Position numbers and translations under genes: made by a program. This document shows positions 17,747-27,057 of a DNA stretch of 64,000 bases, in pieces. The notes under the pieces were generated by a model. That model worked only from the letters and a program-made list of their open reading frames with translations. It had not been told where the DNA came from and searched no databases. The stretch is from DATBLZ01 sp036555065. Lineage in GTDB: Bacteria; Pseudomonadota; Gammaproteobacteria; Steroidobacterales; Rariloculaceae. Every line of letters starts with the position of its first letter. The first letter of the stretch is position 1. The DNA is taken from assembly GCA_036555065.1 (NCBI GenBank), contig DATBLZ010000081.1, positions 12,701-76,700 of the forward strand, written 5' to 3'.

Positions 17747-17774
17747 GACGAAGGCGCCCTCGGGCGCCTTCGTC
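17747..17774 (+). terminator. Strong hairpin after the pilin genes
   Basis: GACGAAGGCGCCC-TC-GGGCGCCTTCGTC: 13-bp arms, perfectly complementary, with a 2-nt centre, followed by GTCTCT. Stability is very high although the T tract is poor. It lies inside the MSHA locus between the second pilin gene and mshC, so it may terminate or process the pilin mRNA. Confidence 0.8.
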
Positions 17775-17792
17775 GTCTCTGGGACAAGATAA

Positions 17793-18281
17793 ATGCCAAG
17801 CATCGCGACACGCTCTTACCGCTCTCTGCACGGCTTCACGCTCGTCGAGCTCGTCGTCGTGATCGTGATCCTCGGCGTGCTCGCCGTCTTCGCGGTACCG
17901 CGATTTTTCGACAACCGCGCGTTTGCGGCGCGCGGCTACTACGAAGAGCTCGCCGCGGCGCTCAAATTTGCGCAAAAAGTCGCGGTTGCGACCGGCTGCG
18001 CCGTGCGCGTGCAGGTCGATGCGGCCGGCTACTCGGCCGGCCAGCAGCAGGCCGCCGCAGGACGCTGCAACCCCGCCGACGCGACGTTCTCAACCGTCGT
18101 GAGGCTCGCCGACGGCAGCGCGCTCGTGGGTACCGTCCCGGCAGGCGTCACGGTCGCGCCCGCGGTGACGATCGTCTTCGACGCGCTCGGGCGCACGAAT
18201 CTCGGCGCCGACCAAGCCATTACCATCGACACGTTCGCGCTGACCGTGCACGCCGGCAGCGGTTACGTTGCTGCGCCATGA
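17793..18281 (+). CDS. mshC: MSHA minor pilin MshC
   Basis: A 162-residue prepilin with leader MPSIATRSYRSLHG and segment FTLVELVVVIVILGVLAVFAVPRF (positions 15-38). The globular part has a cysteine pair (ATGCAVRV and GRCNPAD). Position after the major pilin, size and sequence style fit MshC, a priming minor pilin. It overlaps mshD by 4 bp. Confidence 0.82.
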   Translation: MPSIATRSYRSLHGFTLVELVVVIVILGVLAVFAVPRFFDNRAFAARGYYEELAAALKFAQKVAVATGCAVRVQVDAAGYSAGQQQAAAGRCNPADATFSTVVRLADGSALVGTVPAGVTVAPAVTIVFDALGRTNLGADQAITIDTFALTVHAGSGYVAAP

Positions 18282-18745
18282 TGCGCCGCGCCGTACAACG
18301 AGCCGAACGCGGCATGACGCTCGTCGAGACCGTCATCGCGATCGTCGTCGTCGCGATTGCCGTGAGCGCCGTTCTCGGCGTCCTCGCGGGCACCGCGCAG
18401 CACAGCTCCGACGCCCTCGTCATGAGCCAGGCCGTCTCGATCGCCGAGGCCTACGTCGAGGAAATCTCTCTAAAGCCCTTTGCCGACCCCGACGGCACCG
18501 ACGGCGAGGCCGCGCGCGCGGCCTTCGACGATGCCGACGACTACAACGGGCTCGTCGACAACGGCGCGTACGACCAATTCGGCAATCCCATCGCCGGCCT
18601 CGGCGGGTATACGATCACGGTCGCGGCCGTGCCGAGCGGCGTGCTGCCCGGCATCGGCGCTGCGGACGCGCTGCGCGTCGACGTCCGGGTCCGCTACGCT
18701 CCGTACGTCGATTACGTGCTGAGCGCGTACAAGACGAGGTTTTGA
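18278..18745 (+). CDS. mshD: MSHA minor pilin MshD
   Basis: A 155-residue prepilin with leader MMRRAVQRAERG and hydrophobic helix MTLVETVIAIVVVAIAVSAV; the +1 residue is Met and Glu+5 is kept, as in MshD/PilV-like proteins. The segment HSSDALVMSQAVSIAEAYVEEI is typical of the family. A 2-bp gap separates it from mshO. Confidence 0.85.
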   Translation: MMRRAVQRAERGMTLVETVIAIVVVAIAVSAVLGVLAGTAQHSSDALVMSQAVSIAEAYVEEISLKPFADPDGTDGEAARAAFDDADDYNGLVDNGAYDQFGNPIAGLGGYTITVAAVPSGVLPGIGAADALRVDVRVRYAPYVDYVLSAYKTRF

Positions 18746-18747
18746 GC

Positions 18748-19635
18748 GTGCGCGCGCAGCAACGCCGCCGGCTCGCACGGCGCTCACGTTTCCGAGGCTT
18801 CACGCTCGTCGAGCTCATCGTCGCGATGAGCGCGAGCGTCGTCGTCGTCGCCTTCGTTGCGCTCTTCATGGCGCGGCCCGTCGCGGGATTCACGGATCAA
18901 TCGCGCCGCGTGAAGCTCGTCGATGCGGCCGATACGGCATTGCGGCGCATGAGTCGCGACGTGCGCCGCGCGCTGCCGAACAGCATCCGTACGACAGTAA
19001 ACGGCACGGTCGTTGCGCTCGAGCTCTTGGGCTCGATCGATGGCGCACGCTATCGCGCGCAACCCCCGGGGAGCGTGGATCAAATCCTCGATTTCACGGC
19101 CGCCGACGCGGCGTTCAACAGCATCGGGCCGTTCACGCAGGTGGCGAAGCCGTTCAGCTCGACGAACGCGTACCTCTCGATCTACAACGTCGGCGTCCCC
19201 GGCGCCGATGCATACGAGCTCGGCAACGTGATCACGCCGCCGGGCACGCGCATCGACATCGCGACCGATACGGTTGCCGGCGAAGACCGCGTGACGCTGA
19301 CGCCGGGATACCGCTTCGCGTTCGAATCCCCGACGCAGCGGATGTTCCTCGTCGAGGGACCGATCAGCTACCTCTGCGACACGGGCGCGCGCACGTTGCG
19401 CCGTTATTCGGGTTACACGATCGCCGCGAGCCAAGCATCGCGCGACAGCGCGGCGGAGCTCATGGGCGCCGGCGCGACCGCGACGCTCATGGCCGACCGC
19501 GTCACGGCTTGCGCGCTGACGTATTCGCCGGGCACGGCCGAGCGCTCCGGGCTCGTTTCGATGGAGCTCGTCATCGCCGAGCAGGGCGAGACGATCACGC
19601 TGCTCGCGCAGGCGCACGTGGACAACGTGCCATGA
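18748..19635 (+). CDS. mshO: MSHA minor pilin MshO
   Basis: A 295-residue protein from GTG 18748 (a TTG at 18742 is an alternative). The basic leader VRAQQRRRLARRSRFRG precedes FTLVELIVAMSASVVVVAFVALFM. The large C-terminal domain (SRDVRRALPNSIRTTVNGT and on) fits MshO, a PilW-like minor pilin. A longer open frame extends upstream over mshD but is only its shadow. It overlaps mshP by ATGA. Confidence 0.83.
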   Translation: MRAQQRRRLARRSRFRGFTLVELIVAMSASVVVVAFVALFMARPVAGFTDQSRRVKLVDAADTALRRMSRDVRRALPNSIRTTVNGTVVALELLGSIDGARYRAQPPGSVDQILDFTAADAAFNSIGPFTQVAKPFSSTNAYLSIYNVGVPGADAYELGNVITPPGTRIDIATDTVAGEDRVTLTPGYRFAFESPTQRMFLVEGPISYLCDTGARTLRRYSGYTIAASQASRDSAAELMGAGATATLMADRVTACALTYSPGTAERSGLVSMELVIAEQGETITLLAQAHVDNVP

Positions 19636-20051
19636 CACGCGCGCCGCGACGTTCACCACACCAACGGGGCGCGGCGCTCGTCGCGGCGATATTCCTGCTC
19701 GTCGTGCTCGCGGGCCTCGCCGTGTACGCCGTGCGCATCGGCGTCGTCCAGCAGCAAACCGTCACTGCGGCGATGCGGGCCGCGCAAGCCTTTCATGCGG
19801 CGAAATCCGGCATCGATTGGGGCGCGTACCGCGCCGTCAACGGCGGCTGGTGCGGCACGGCGACGCTGAACTTGACCGAGGCCGGCACGAGCGGTTTCGC
19901 GGTCACGGTGCAATGCGCCCAAACGGCGCACAGCGAAGCCGGCGCGCCGCTCAACGTCTACATCATCGACGTGCGCGCCGAGGCAGGGCTTTACGGCGGC
20001 CCCGATTACGTCTCGCGGCGTCTCCAAGCCAAGGTCACCGACGGAGCTTAA
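19632..20051 (+). CDS. mshP: MSHA biogenesis protein MshP
   Basis: A 139-residue protein starting at the ATG that overlaps the mshO stop. The N-terminus RGAALVAAIFLLVVLAGLAVYAVRI is the PilX-like MshP start, in which the FTLIE motif is replaced by GAALV. A Cys pair (GGWCGTA and VQCAQT) probably forms a disulfide. It is followed 4 bp later by mshQ. Confidence 0.82.
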   Translation: MTRAPRRSPHQRGAALVAAIFLLVVLAGLAVYAVRIGVVQQQTVTAAMRAAQAFHAAKSGIDWGAYRAVNGGWCGTATLNLTEAGTSGFAVTVQCAQTAHSEAGAPLNVYIIDVRAEAGLYGGPDYVSRRLQAKVTDGA

Positions 20052-20055
20052 GCGC

Positions 20056-23000
20056 ATGTCGACGTCGAAAGCAGTCATCGCAGCGGCGCGCACGGCCGTC
20101 GTCGGGCTGCTTCTACTTGCGCATGCGCACGTCGAGGCCGCGCCCGGGGATACGCTCTTCTCCGCCAACTTGAACACGAACCTCAACGGTTGGACCGTGA
20201 CGGCGAGCGGCGGCGCTGCGGGCGTCAGCAATCAGACCGCGAATCAGGGCAGCTCGATGTATTTGCGCTCCGGCGTCGTCAGCGTGGCGAGCGCGGCGAT
20301 CAGCGCGAGCGTCGGCGGCGCGCGGCTCGACGTTTGGATACGGCGCGGCGCCGACAGCTTCAGCAACGCGCCCGAAGCCGGCGAAGACCTCGTCGTCGAG
20401 TACCGCAATTCCGCCGGCACCTGGGTCGCCCTCGGGACTTTCGCGGGCGCCGGCACGGCCGGGCAGATCTATACGCCGAGCTACACGCTGCCCGGAGCGG
20501 CGCTGCACGCGAATCTCAGCGTTCGCTTTCGCTTGACCGCAGGCAATACCAATCAGGATTACTGGCACGTCGATGACGTGCTCGTCACCGAGCTCGCGGG
20601 CACCGCGGTCTTGACGGGCCCAGGCACGTGCGACGACTTCGAGAACGGCCTCGGCGGCTGGACCATCGCCGTGACGGGCGCGCAAGCGAGCGCCGGCATT
20701 TCGGGGCAAACGGCGAACTCGCCGACGAGCTCGCTCTTCACCGAAGGCGGCGTCGTCTCGGTCACGAGCAACGCGATCGATCTCTCCACGTCCCTGCTCG
20801 TGAACCTCGACGTTTGGGTGCGACGCGGCGACAACACCTTCAGCGGCCGGCCCGACAATGCCAATGAGAACCTCGTCGTCGAGTACCTCGCGAGCGGCGG
20901 CACGTGGACGGCGCTCGAAACGTTCGTCGGCGGCAACCCCGCGGGCCAGATCTTCGCGCGCAGCTACAACTTGCCGGCCGCAGCGCTCCACGCGGGCTTT
21001 CAGATTCGGTTCCGTCAAACCGGCGGCAGCGGCAACACCGACTACTGGCACGTCGACGACGTCTGTCTCGCCGGCACGACGCCGATCTCCTACAGTCTCG
21101 AGGAGAGCTCCTGGACGGGCGCCGCAGGCGAGGTGCTCGATGCGAGCCCGAACGCGCTCAACGGCACGGTTCGCGGCAGCGCCGTAAACGCCTCGACGTC
21201 GCCTGCGCTCACGGGCAATCCCGGCACGTGCAAGTACGGCGTCTTCGATGGAGTCGACGACTACGTCGAGATCGCGGATGCGCCCGCGCTCGACATTCCG
21301 TCCGAGCTCACGGTCACGGCCTGGATTTACATGCGGAGCCTCCCTGCGGAGCTGTACACGATCGTTTCCAAAGACACCAACTACGAGTTCCATATCGACA
21401 ACCAGGGCCGCGTGTATTGGTGGTGGGAAGTCGCGAACTTCAGGACCACGGGATACTCGATCACGCTGAATCAGTGGCATCACATCGCGGTCACGTATCG
21501 TTCGGGTCTGCAAACCATCTACGTCGACGGCGTCTCGCGGGCGACGAACAACTACGTCGGCACGCTGCCGCAGAACGACCTGCCGATGTTCATCGGCACG
21601 GACTGGAATTTCATCTCACGCGCGTTCGACGGTTACATCGACGAGGTCAACGTCATGCCTGTCGAGCTCACGCAGGCGCAAGTGCAATCGCTGATGAATC
21701 AAAGGCATCCGTGCGCGACCGTCGCGGCGCAGTTCACGCTGAATCACGACAATTTCGGCATACATTGCGTGCCCGAGACGATCACAGCGAACGTCGTCGA
21801 CTCGAACACGGGAACGCCGCTCTTGAACTACAACGCGCCAGTGGAGCTCAACACGCAAAGCGGCCGCGGCACGTGGTCGCTTCTCACGGGTAGCGGCGTG
21901 CTGACCGATGCGACGGCCAACGACGGCCTCGCGACGTACGCTTGGCCGCTCGGCGAATCGCAGGCGGTTTTCCGCCTCGCCTACACCGACGGGCCGCCGA
22001 GCCTCGACGTCGACGTCTACCAGGTCAGCAATCCCGGCATCCGCGACACCGATGCCGAAGGCAATCTCGTGTTCTCGGCGAGCGGCTTCACGTTGACCGC
22101 TGCGTCCCTGAGCAACCCGCCGCCGGGCGTGATCGCACCGTTCACGGCCGCGCAAACGGCCGCGGTGCCGTTCAACGTCTACATCGCCGCGTACGGGCAG
22201 ACGCCGACGGATCCCGTCTGCGGCATTATCGAGAGTTACACGGGCAACCAGACTCTCAAGTTCTGGTCCGCGTACCAGAACCCGGCGACCGGGTTCCTAC
22301 CGGTGACGATCAACGGCACGGCGATCGCGACGGCCGAGGGCTCGGCCACGGCCCAGCTTGTCGCGTTCACGAATGGTCAAGCTGCCGTCGCTGCGAAATA
22401 CAAAGACGTCGGCTCCATGCAGATCCTCGTCAAGGACGACACGACCGTGAACGTCGCGCAATTACCGACGGGCATCCGCGGCGCGACCGCAGGCTTCGTC
22501 GTCCGGCCCGACGATTTCGTGCTCAGCAATATCCGGAACGCGGCCGGCACGATCGTGAACCCCGGCGCGAACGACGCAAACGGCCCGGTATTCATCGCGG
22601 CCGGGCTGCCGTTCCGCGCAACCGTGGTCGCGCTCGACGCCGAAAACGATCCGACGCCGAACTATGGCCGCGAAAGCATCCCGGAGAGCGTAGGCCTGAC
22701 GCCGCAGATCGTCGCACCCGCGGGCGGCAATACTCCCCTCGTCACCGCGGCAGTCGGATTCACGGGATTCTCGGCCGGCAGCTCGACGGGCACGGATTTC
22801 GTTTGGCCCGAGGTCGGCATCATCGACGTCAGACCGCAGGTCCGCGACGGCGACTATCTCGGCGCCGGCGATGTCGTCGGCGGCGCGACGGTGCGCGTCG
22901 GCCGCTTCGTGCCGAGCCATTTCGCGCTCGCGCTCAACACGCCGATGCTCGCGACGGCCTGCACCGCGGGGCAGTTCACTTATTTGGGCCAGGGCTTCAA

Positions 23001-23853
23001 CTATCTCGTCGCGCCCGTGATCACCGCGACCGCGAAGGAAGCCGGAGGAGCGACGACCGTCAACTACACGAGCGCGTTCTTCAAGCTTGCGACGGGCACG
23101 TTGCAGAACCGCGCCTACACCGATCCTTCGGGCACGCTCGATCTCTCGGGCGTCCCGGCGCTCGACCCTGCGGTCCAAGACTTGGGCTCGGGTGTCGCGG
23201 CGTTGACCTTCTCGAGTGGCACGGGGCTCAAATACGTGCGCGGCGCTCCCGTGGCCCCGTTCGCAGCCCAGGTGCGGCTCTCGATCGACGTGCTCGACGC
23301 CGACGGCGTCGCCGCGCTCGGCAACCCCGCCCTCTTCGGCGCAACGGGCGGCATGCTTTTCAACTCCGGCAACGAGATGCGTTACGGACGGTTGCGCTTC
23401 ATCAATGCCGTGGGCTCGGAGCTCGTCAATCTCCCCGTGCCGCTCGGCGCCGAGCACTACGCGGGCGCCGCGAACGGGTTCGTAGCGAACATCGATGACA
23501 GTTGCACAACGGGCGTCGCGCTCGCGCTCGGCGCGTTCACGGAGAACCTCGCGCCCGGCGAGACGTGCGCGCTCGACAACGGCGCGCCCGGCGTCAGCGG
23601 AACCGGCTGTGCGGCTCCTGCGCCCCTGCCGCTGCAGTTCCGCGCGCCGCCCACGGGCGGCGATTTCAATTTCGCGCTCGCGGCGCCCGGCGCCGGCAAC
23701 ACGGGCAGCGTCGTCATCACGAGCGTCGTGCCCGACTACCTACGATTCGATTGGAACGCGGCGAATCCCGGCAACGAGAATCCCGCGGGCCAGGCGGCTT
23801 TCGGCCTGTACAGCGGCGTGCCGCGACGCATCTACGTGCGCGAAATTTACTAA
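20056..23853 (+). CDS. mshQ: MshQ-like giant exported protein (LamG plus DUF6701-type C-terminus)
   Basis: A 1265-residue last gene of the pilus operon, with signal peptide MSTSKAVIAAARTAVVGLLLLAHAHVEAA. The N-terminus has two related beta-sandwich repeats, each with the pattern LDVWIRRGADSFSN, VVEYRNSAGTW and YWHVDDV (about residues 35-175 and 190-335). A LamG/concanavalin-like domain follows (about 385-550; YVEIADAPALDIPSELTVTAWIY, positions about 398-420). The rest resembles the DUF6701 region of MshQ (VRPDDFVLSNIRN, RVGRFVPSHFAL, LRFINAVGSEL). This makes it a candidate pilus-associated carbohydrate- or protein-binding adhesin. Confidence 0.85.
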   Translation: MSTSKAVIAAARTAVVGLLLLAHAHVEAAPGDTLFSANLNTNLNGWTVTASGGAAGVSNQTANQGSSMYLRSGVVSVASAAISASVGGARLDVWIRRGADSFSNAPEAGEDLVVEYRNSAGTWVALGTFAGAGTAGQIYTPSYTLPGAALHANLSVRFRLTAGNTNQDYWHVDDVLVTELAGTAVLTGPGTCDDFENGLGGWTIAVTGAQASAGISGQTANSPTSSLFTEGGVVSVTSNAIDLSTSLLVNLDVWVRRGDNTFSGRPDNANENLVVEYLASGGTWTALETFVGGNPAGQIFARSYNLPAAALHAGFQIRFRQTGGSGNTDYWHVDDVCLAGTTPISYSLEESSWTGAAGEVLDASPNALNGTVRGSAVNASTSPALTGNPGTCKYGVFDGVDDYVEIADAPALDIPSELTVTAWIYMRSLPAELYTIVSKDTNYEFHIDNQGRVYWWWEVANFRTTGYSITLNQWHHIAVTYRSGLQTIYVDGVSRATNNYVGTLPQNDLPMFIGTDWNFISRAFDGYIDEVNVMPVELTQAQVQSLMNQRHPCATVAAQFTLNHDNFGIHCVPETITANVVDSNTGTPLLNYNAPVELNTQSGRGTWSLLTGSGVLTDATANDGLATYAWPLGESQAVFRLAYTDGPPSLDVDVYQVSNPGIRDTDAEGNLVFSASGFTLTAASLSNPPPGVIAPFTAAQTAAVPFNVYIAAYGQTPTDPVCGIIESYTGNQTLKFWSAYQNPATGFLPVTINGTAIATAEGSATAQLVAFTNGQAAVAAKYKDVGSMQILVKDDTTVNVAQLPTGIRGATAGFVVRPDDFVLSNIRNAAGTIVNPGANDANGPVFIAAGLPFRATVVALDAENDPTPNYGRESIPESVGLTPQIVAPAGGNTPLVTAAVGFTGFSAGSSTGTDFVWPEVGIIDVRPQVRDGDYLGAGDVVGGATVRVGRFVPSHFALALNTPMLATACTAGQFTYLGQGFNYLVAPVITATAKEAGGATTVNYTSAFFKLATGTLQNRAYTDPSGTLDLSGVPALDPAVQDLGSGVAALTFSSGTGLKYVRGAPVAPFAAQVRLSIDVLDADGVAALGNPALFGATGGMLFNSGNEMRYGRLRFINAVGSELVNLPVPLGAEHYAGAANGFVANIDDSCTTGVALALGAFTENLAPGETCALDNGAPGVSGTGCAAPAPLPLQFRAPPTGGDFNFALAAPGAGNTGSVVITSVVPDYLRFDWNAANPGNENPAGQAAFGLYSGVPRRIYVREIY

Positions 23854-23928
23854 ATCTGAGAAGCAGTCCCAGTCTCGCCGCTGCACCCGTAAATACCATT
23901 GCTGCATCGCTCCCCGCGTGGAGACGGC

Positions 23929-26562
23929 ATGAAGTCGGGCAATACCGCGTCGCTGCGCACTCTGCCGGATGACGAAAGTCACCTACGGGAGGCCCTTGCG
24001 CAGAGCGAGCACCGTCTTCAATGCCTGATCGAGCTCTCATCCGACTATTACTGGGAGACGGACGAGGACCTGCGCTTCACACACGTGCGACACCAGGCCT
24101 CCGACGGGCGGGTAACGGGATTCATCGGCAAGGCGACTTGGGAGCTCGGCGCCATCCCCGTGCATGGCACCTGGGACGAATATCGGGAGCTCCGCGCGGC
24201 GCATCTGCCGTTCACCGATTTCCTCGTTCGGCGCCCGGACGCCGACGGCCGCGACGTCTATCTGAGCGCCAGCGGCCGACCGATGTTCGCCGCCGACGGT
24301 CGCTTCCGCGGATACCAGGGCATCACGCGCGATGTAACGCGGCAAGTACGCGACGAACGCCTGCGCACGCTCGATCGCACGGTCGCCGGAATCTTGGCGG
24401 ACGCCGCAGACCTTCAGGCCGGGTTGACGTCGGTGATTCGCGCGATTTGCGAGTCCGAAAGCTGGGAGGCCGGGCACTACTGGTGCGTCCAGGACGAGCG
24501 CAGCGCGCTGCGCGTCTGCGCGACGTGGAGCGTCCCGGGCGCCGCGATCGAAAGCATGACCGCAGAGGTTCAGAAGCTCAGAGGCGTGCCCGGCATTGGC
24601 CTCGTGGGCACCGTGTTGCAGACGGCAAAATCCCTTTGGGTCGCCGACCTTGGCAATGATTCGCGCGTCGCACACCGCGACCTCGCGCGCCGGACCGAGT
24701 GCAACAGTGCGTTCCTATTCCCCGTGCTCTCGAAAGGAAAGCCGATCGGCGTTCTGGACTTCAATGCGCGCCGAATACCGGAGCCCGACGACGGCTTGCT
24801 CCATGTGATCCACATGCTCGGCACGCAGATTGGCGCCTTCTACGATCGCGCGCGTGCTCTCGAGCAGCTCCGCGCGAGCGAGGAGCTCTTCTCGAACACG
24901 GTCGAGCTCGCCGCGATCGGCATCAGCCACGTAGCAAAGGATGGCAGATTCATCCACGTCAACCGCAGCTTGTGCGACATGCTCGGCTACACGCGCGAGG
25001 AGTTGCTCGCGCTCAACGTCAAGCAAGTGTCGCATTCGGAAGATCAGAACGTCACCGACGAAGCCAAGAGGAGACTGCTCGCGGGCGAAACCGATTCCAT
25101 CAGAGTCGAGAAAAGGTATTTGCGCAAGGACGGCACGCCGATCTGGGTCAGGATCAACGTCGCGTTGAATCGTGCGGCCGATGGCACGCCCTTGCACGAC
25201 ATCTCGGCCGTAGAGGACATCTCCGAGCGCAAACGCGTCGAGGAGCGGGTCCAGTATCTAGCCACGCACGACGAGATGACCGGCCTACCTAACCGCACTA
25301 TGTTCGCTCAGTTGCTGAGCCACGCGATCCAACGCGCGCGTCGTAAGCGCACGTCGAAGGTCGCGGTGCTGTTCGTCGATCTCGATCGCTTCAAGATCGT
25401 CAACGACTCGCTCGGCCATGAGGCCGGCGATGAGCTCTTAAAGCAGGTCGCGGCACGCTTTCGGGATTGTTTGCGCGCAAGCGACGTTCTTGCGCGCCTC
25501 GGTGGCGACGAGTTCGTCGTGCTCCTCGAGGAAGGGAAGGATGCGCAAGAAGCCGCGCAGGTCGCGCGTAAGCTCCTCTCCGCAGCCATTCAGCCGATCG
25601 AGATCATGGGTCAAGAGTGCCGCGTCACGGCGAGCATCGGCATCTCGACGTTCCCCGACGATGCGGGAGATGCACAGGCCCTCATGAAGAATGCAGACGC
25701 CGCCATGTATCTTGCCAAGGAAGAAGGCAAAAACAACTACCAATTCCATTCTCGATCGACCAACGCCCTTTCGATCGAGCGCCTCGCGCTCGAAACGAAC
25801 CTGCGGCGCGCGTTGGAGCGCGACGAGTTCAAGCTTCAGTATCAACCCCAGGTCGCGGCGGCGACGGGCGAAATCACCGGTGCGGAGGCGCTACTGCGCT
25901 GGTGGAACCACGAGCTCGGCACCGTGCCGCCCGCGCGCTTCATCCCGCTTGCCGAGGACACGGGGCTCATCGTCGCGATCGGCAGGTGGGTGCTCAACAC
26001 CGCGTGCGCACAGAACGTCGCTTGGCAACGCGCCGGGTTGCCGCCGATTCGCATGGCCGTAAACATTTCGCCGCGCCAATTCAAGGATCAAAACCTCATC
26101 CGCGATATCGCAGCCGCGCTCGAGCAGAGCGGGATGGCTCCGGAGCTTCTGGAGCTCGAGATCACCGAAGGCGTGATCATGCATGACGTGAATCAAGCCG
26201 TTCGGCAACTGCATGCGATCAAGGCGATGGGCGTGCGCCTCGCGATCGACGACTTCGGCACGGGCTATTCCTCGCTCGCGCAGCTCAAGCGCCTGCCCAT
26301 CGATACACTCAAGGTGGACCGCTCCTTCATCCGCGAGATCCCGCGCGATCCGGAAGACAAGGCGATCACCGAGGCCGTCATTGCCATGGGTAAGACGCTC
26401 GGCGTCACCGTGGTTGCCGAAGGCGTAGAAACCGCCGATCAGCGCGAATTCTTGAGCAGCCGCGCGTGCAACGAGCTACAAGGGTTCTTGTTCAGCAAGC
26501 CTTGCCATCCTGATGCGCTCGCCGAGCTTCTGCGGAGCAAGATGTCGGCCCGGCGCGCATAG
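23929..26562 (+). CDS. PAS-GAF-PAS-GGDEF-EAL c-di-GMP enzyme
   Basis: An 877-residue protein from ATG 23929 (GGAG upstream). The order is PAS (about 30-140), GAF (165-305), PAS (320-435), GGDEF (440-605) and EAL (620-870). GGDEF at 525-529 is intact, and the inhibitory I-site RASD sits at 516-519. The EAL domain keeps E-A-L 653-655, Asp774-Asp775 in DDFGTGYSSL, Glu831 and Gln851. Both synthesis and hydrolysis of c-di-GMP are therefore possible. There is no membrane helix, so signals are cytoplasmic. It lies 75 bp after mshQ, placing a second c-di-GMP enzyme at the far end of the pilus locus. Confidence 0.93.
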   Translation: MKSGNTASLRTLPDDESHLREALAQSEHRLQCLIELSSDYYWETDEDLRFTHVRHQASDGRVTGFIGKATWELGAIPVHGTWDEYRELRAAHLPFTDFLVRRPDADGRDVYLSASGRPMFAADGRFRGYQGITRDVTRQVRDERLRTLDRTVAGILADAADLQAGLTSVIRAICESESWEAGHYWCVQDERSALRVCATWSVPGAAIESMTAEVQKLRGVPGIGLVGTVLQTAKSLWVADLGNDSRVAHRDLARRTECNSAFLFPVLSKGKPIGVLDFNARRIPEPDDGLLHVIHMLGTQIGAFYDRARALEQLRASEELFSNTVELAAIGISHVAKDGRFIHVNRSLCDMLGYTREELLALNVKQVSHSEDQNVTDEAKRRLLAGETDSIRVEKRYLRKDGTPIWVRINVALNRAADGTPLHDISAVEDISERKRVEERVQYLATHDEMTGLPNRTMFAQLLSHAIQRARRKRTSKVAVLFVDLDRFKIVNDSLGHEAGDELLKQVAARFRDCLRASDVLARLGGDEFVVLLEEGKDAQEAAQVARKLLSAAIQPIEIMGQECRVTASIGISTFPDDAGDAQALMKNADAAMYLAKEEGKNNYQFHSRSTNALSIERLALETNLRRALERDEFKLQYQPQVAAATGEITGAEALLRWWNHELGTVPPARFIPLAEDTGLIVAIGRWVLNTACAQNVAWQRAGLPPIRMAVNISPRQFKDQNLIRDIAAALEQSGMAPELLELEITEGVIMHDVNQAVRQLHAIKAMGVRLAIDDFGTGYSSLAQLKRLPIDTLKVDRSFIREIPRDPEDKAITEAVIAMGKTLGVTVVAEGVETADQREFLSSRACNELQGFLFSKPCHPDALAELLRSKMSARRA

Positions 26563-26591
26563 GCCGCCACAATCTGTGTAAACTCCGGCGC

Positions 26592-27014
26592 ATGCGCGCT
26601 CTCGCGACCTTGGTCCTCGTGGGCTGTCTCGCTTCGAGCTGGACGGCGGGGCAAGTCACCTCGGGGGACGTTCCGAAGCAGGTTCATTTCATCATCGACA
26701 GTAACCGGCTCGTCGCCTCGAACGTGCGCTTCAATCGCTTCGATGAGCTCAGGCTTAACGCCCAAGAGCGCGTCGACAGCTTCAGCGAAGGCGACGCAGT
26801 CATCGTCGTCGTCACGAATCAACGCGTGATCGCCTACGGCGCCGTGAGCGGCTGGCGCACGATGGACCGCGTCCCGAACGAGCGCATCGAGAGCGTCTCC
26901 GCCGAGGACTACGCGGGCCTCGTCGTCACGAGCCGCCGGATGTTGAACTTCAACGGCGAAAGCGGCGTCTGGGGTGAGCGGGACCGAACGGTGAATCCTC
27001 AGATCCGGCGCTGA
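26592..27014 (+). CDS. Small exported protein of unknown function
   Basis: A 140-residue protein with a signal peptide (MRALATLVLVGCLASSWTAGQ). The rest is a beta-rich repeat-like sequence: VIVVVTNQRVIAYGAVSGWRTM and LVVTSRRMLNFNG read as two similar strands, a pattern reminiscent of bacterial PH-like folds. That comparison is a guess. It starts 30 bp after the GGDEF-EAL gene on the same strand and may be its last operon partner. Confidence 0.6.
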   Translation: MRALATLVLVGCLASSWTAGQVTSGDVPKQVHFIIDSNRLVASNVRFNRFDELRLNAQERVDSFSEGDAVIVVVTNQRVIAYGAVSGWRTMDRVPNERIESVSAEDYAGLVVTSRRMLNFNGESGVWGERDRTVNPQIRR

Positions 27015-27057
27015 GCGAAGGGCGGCGGTCGACGCCCTGGCGGTCTAGAATGCCCGA

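Noticed and set aside
21423..21437. GTGGGAAGTCGCGAA in mshQ, REP-like at first sight
   Set aside because: It encodes the WEVANF part of the LamG region, and the stem halves do not pair.
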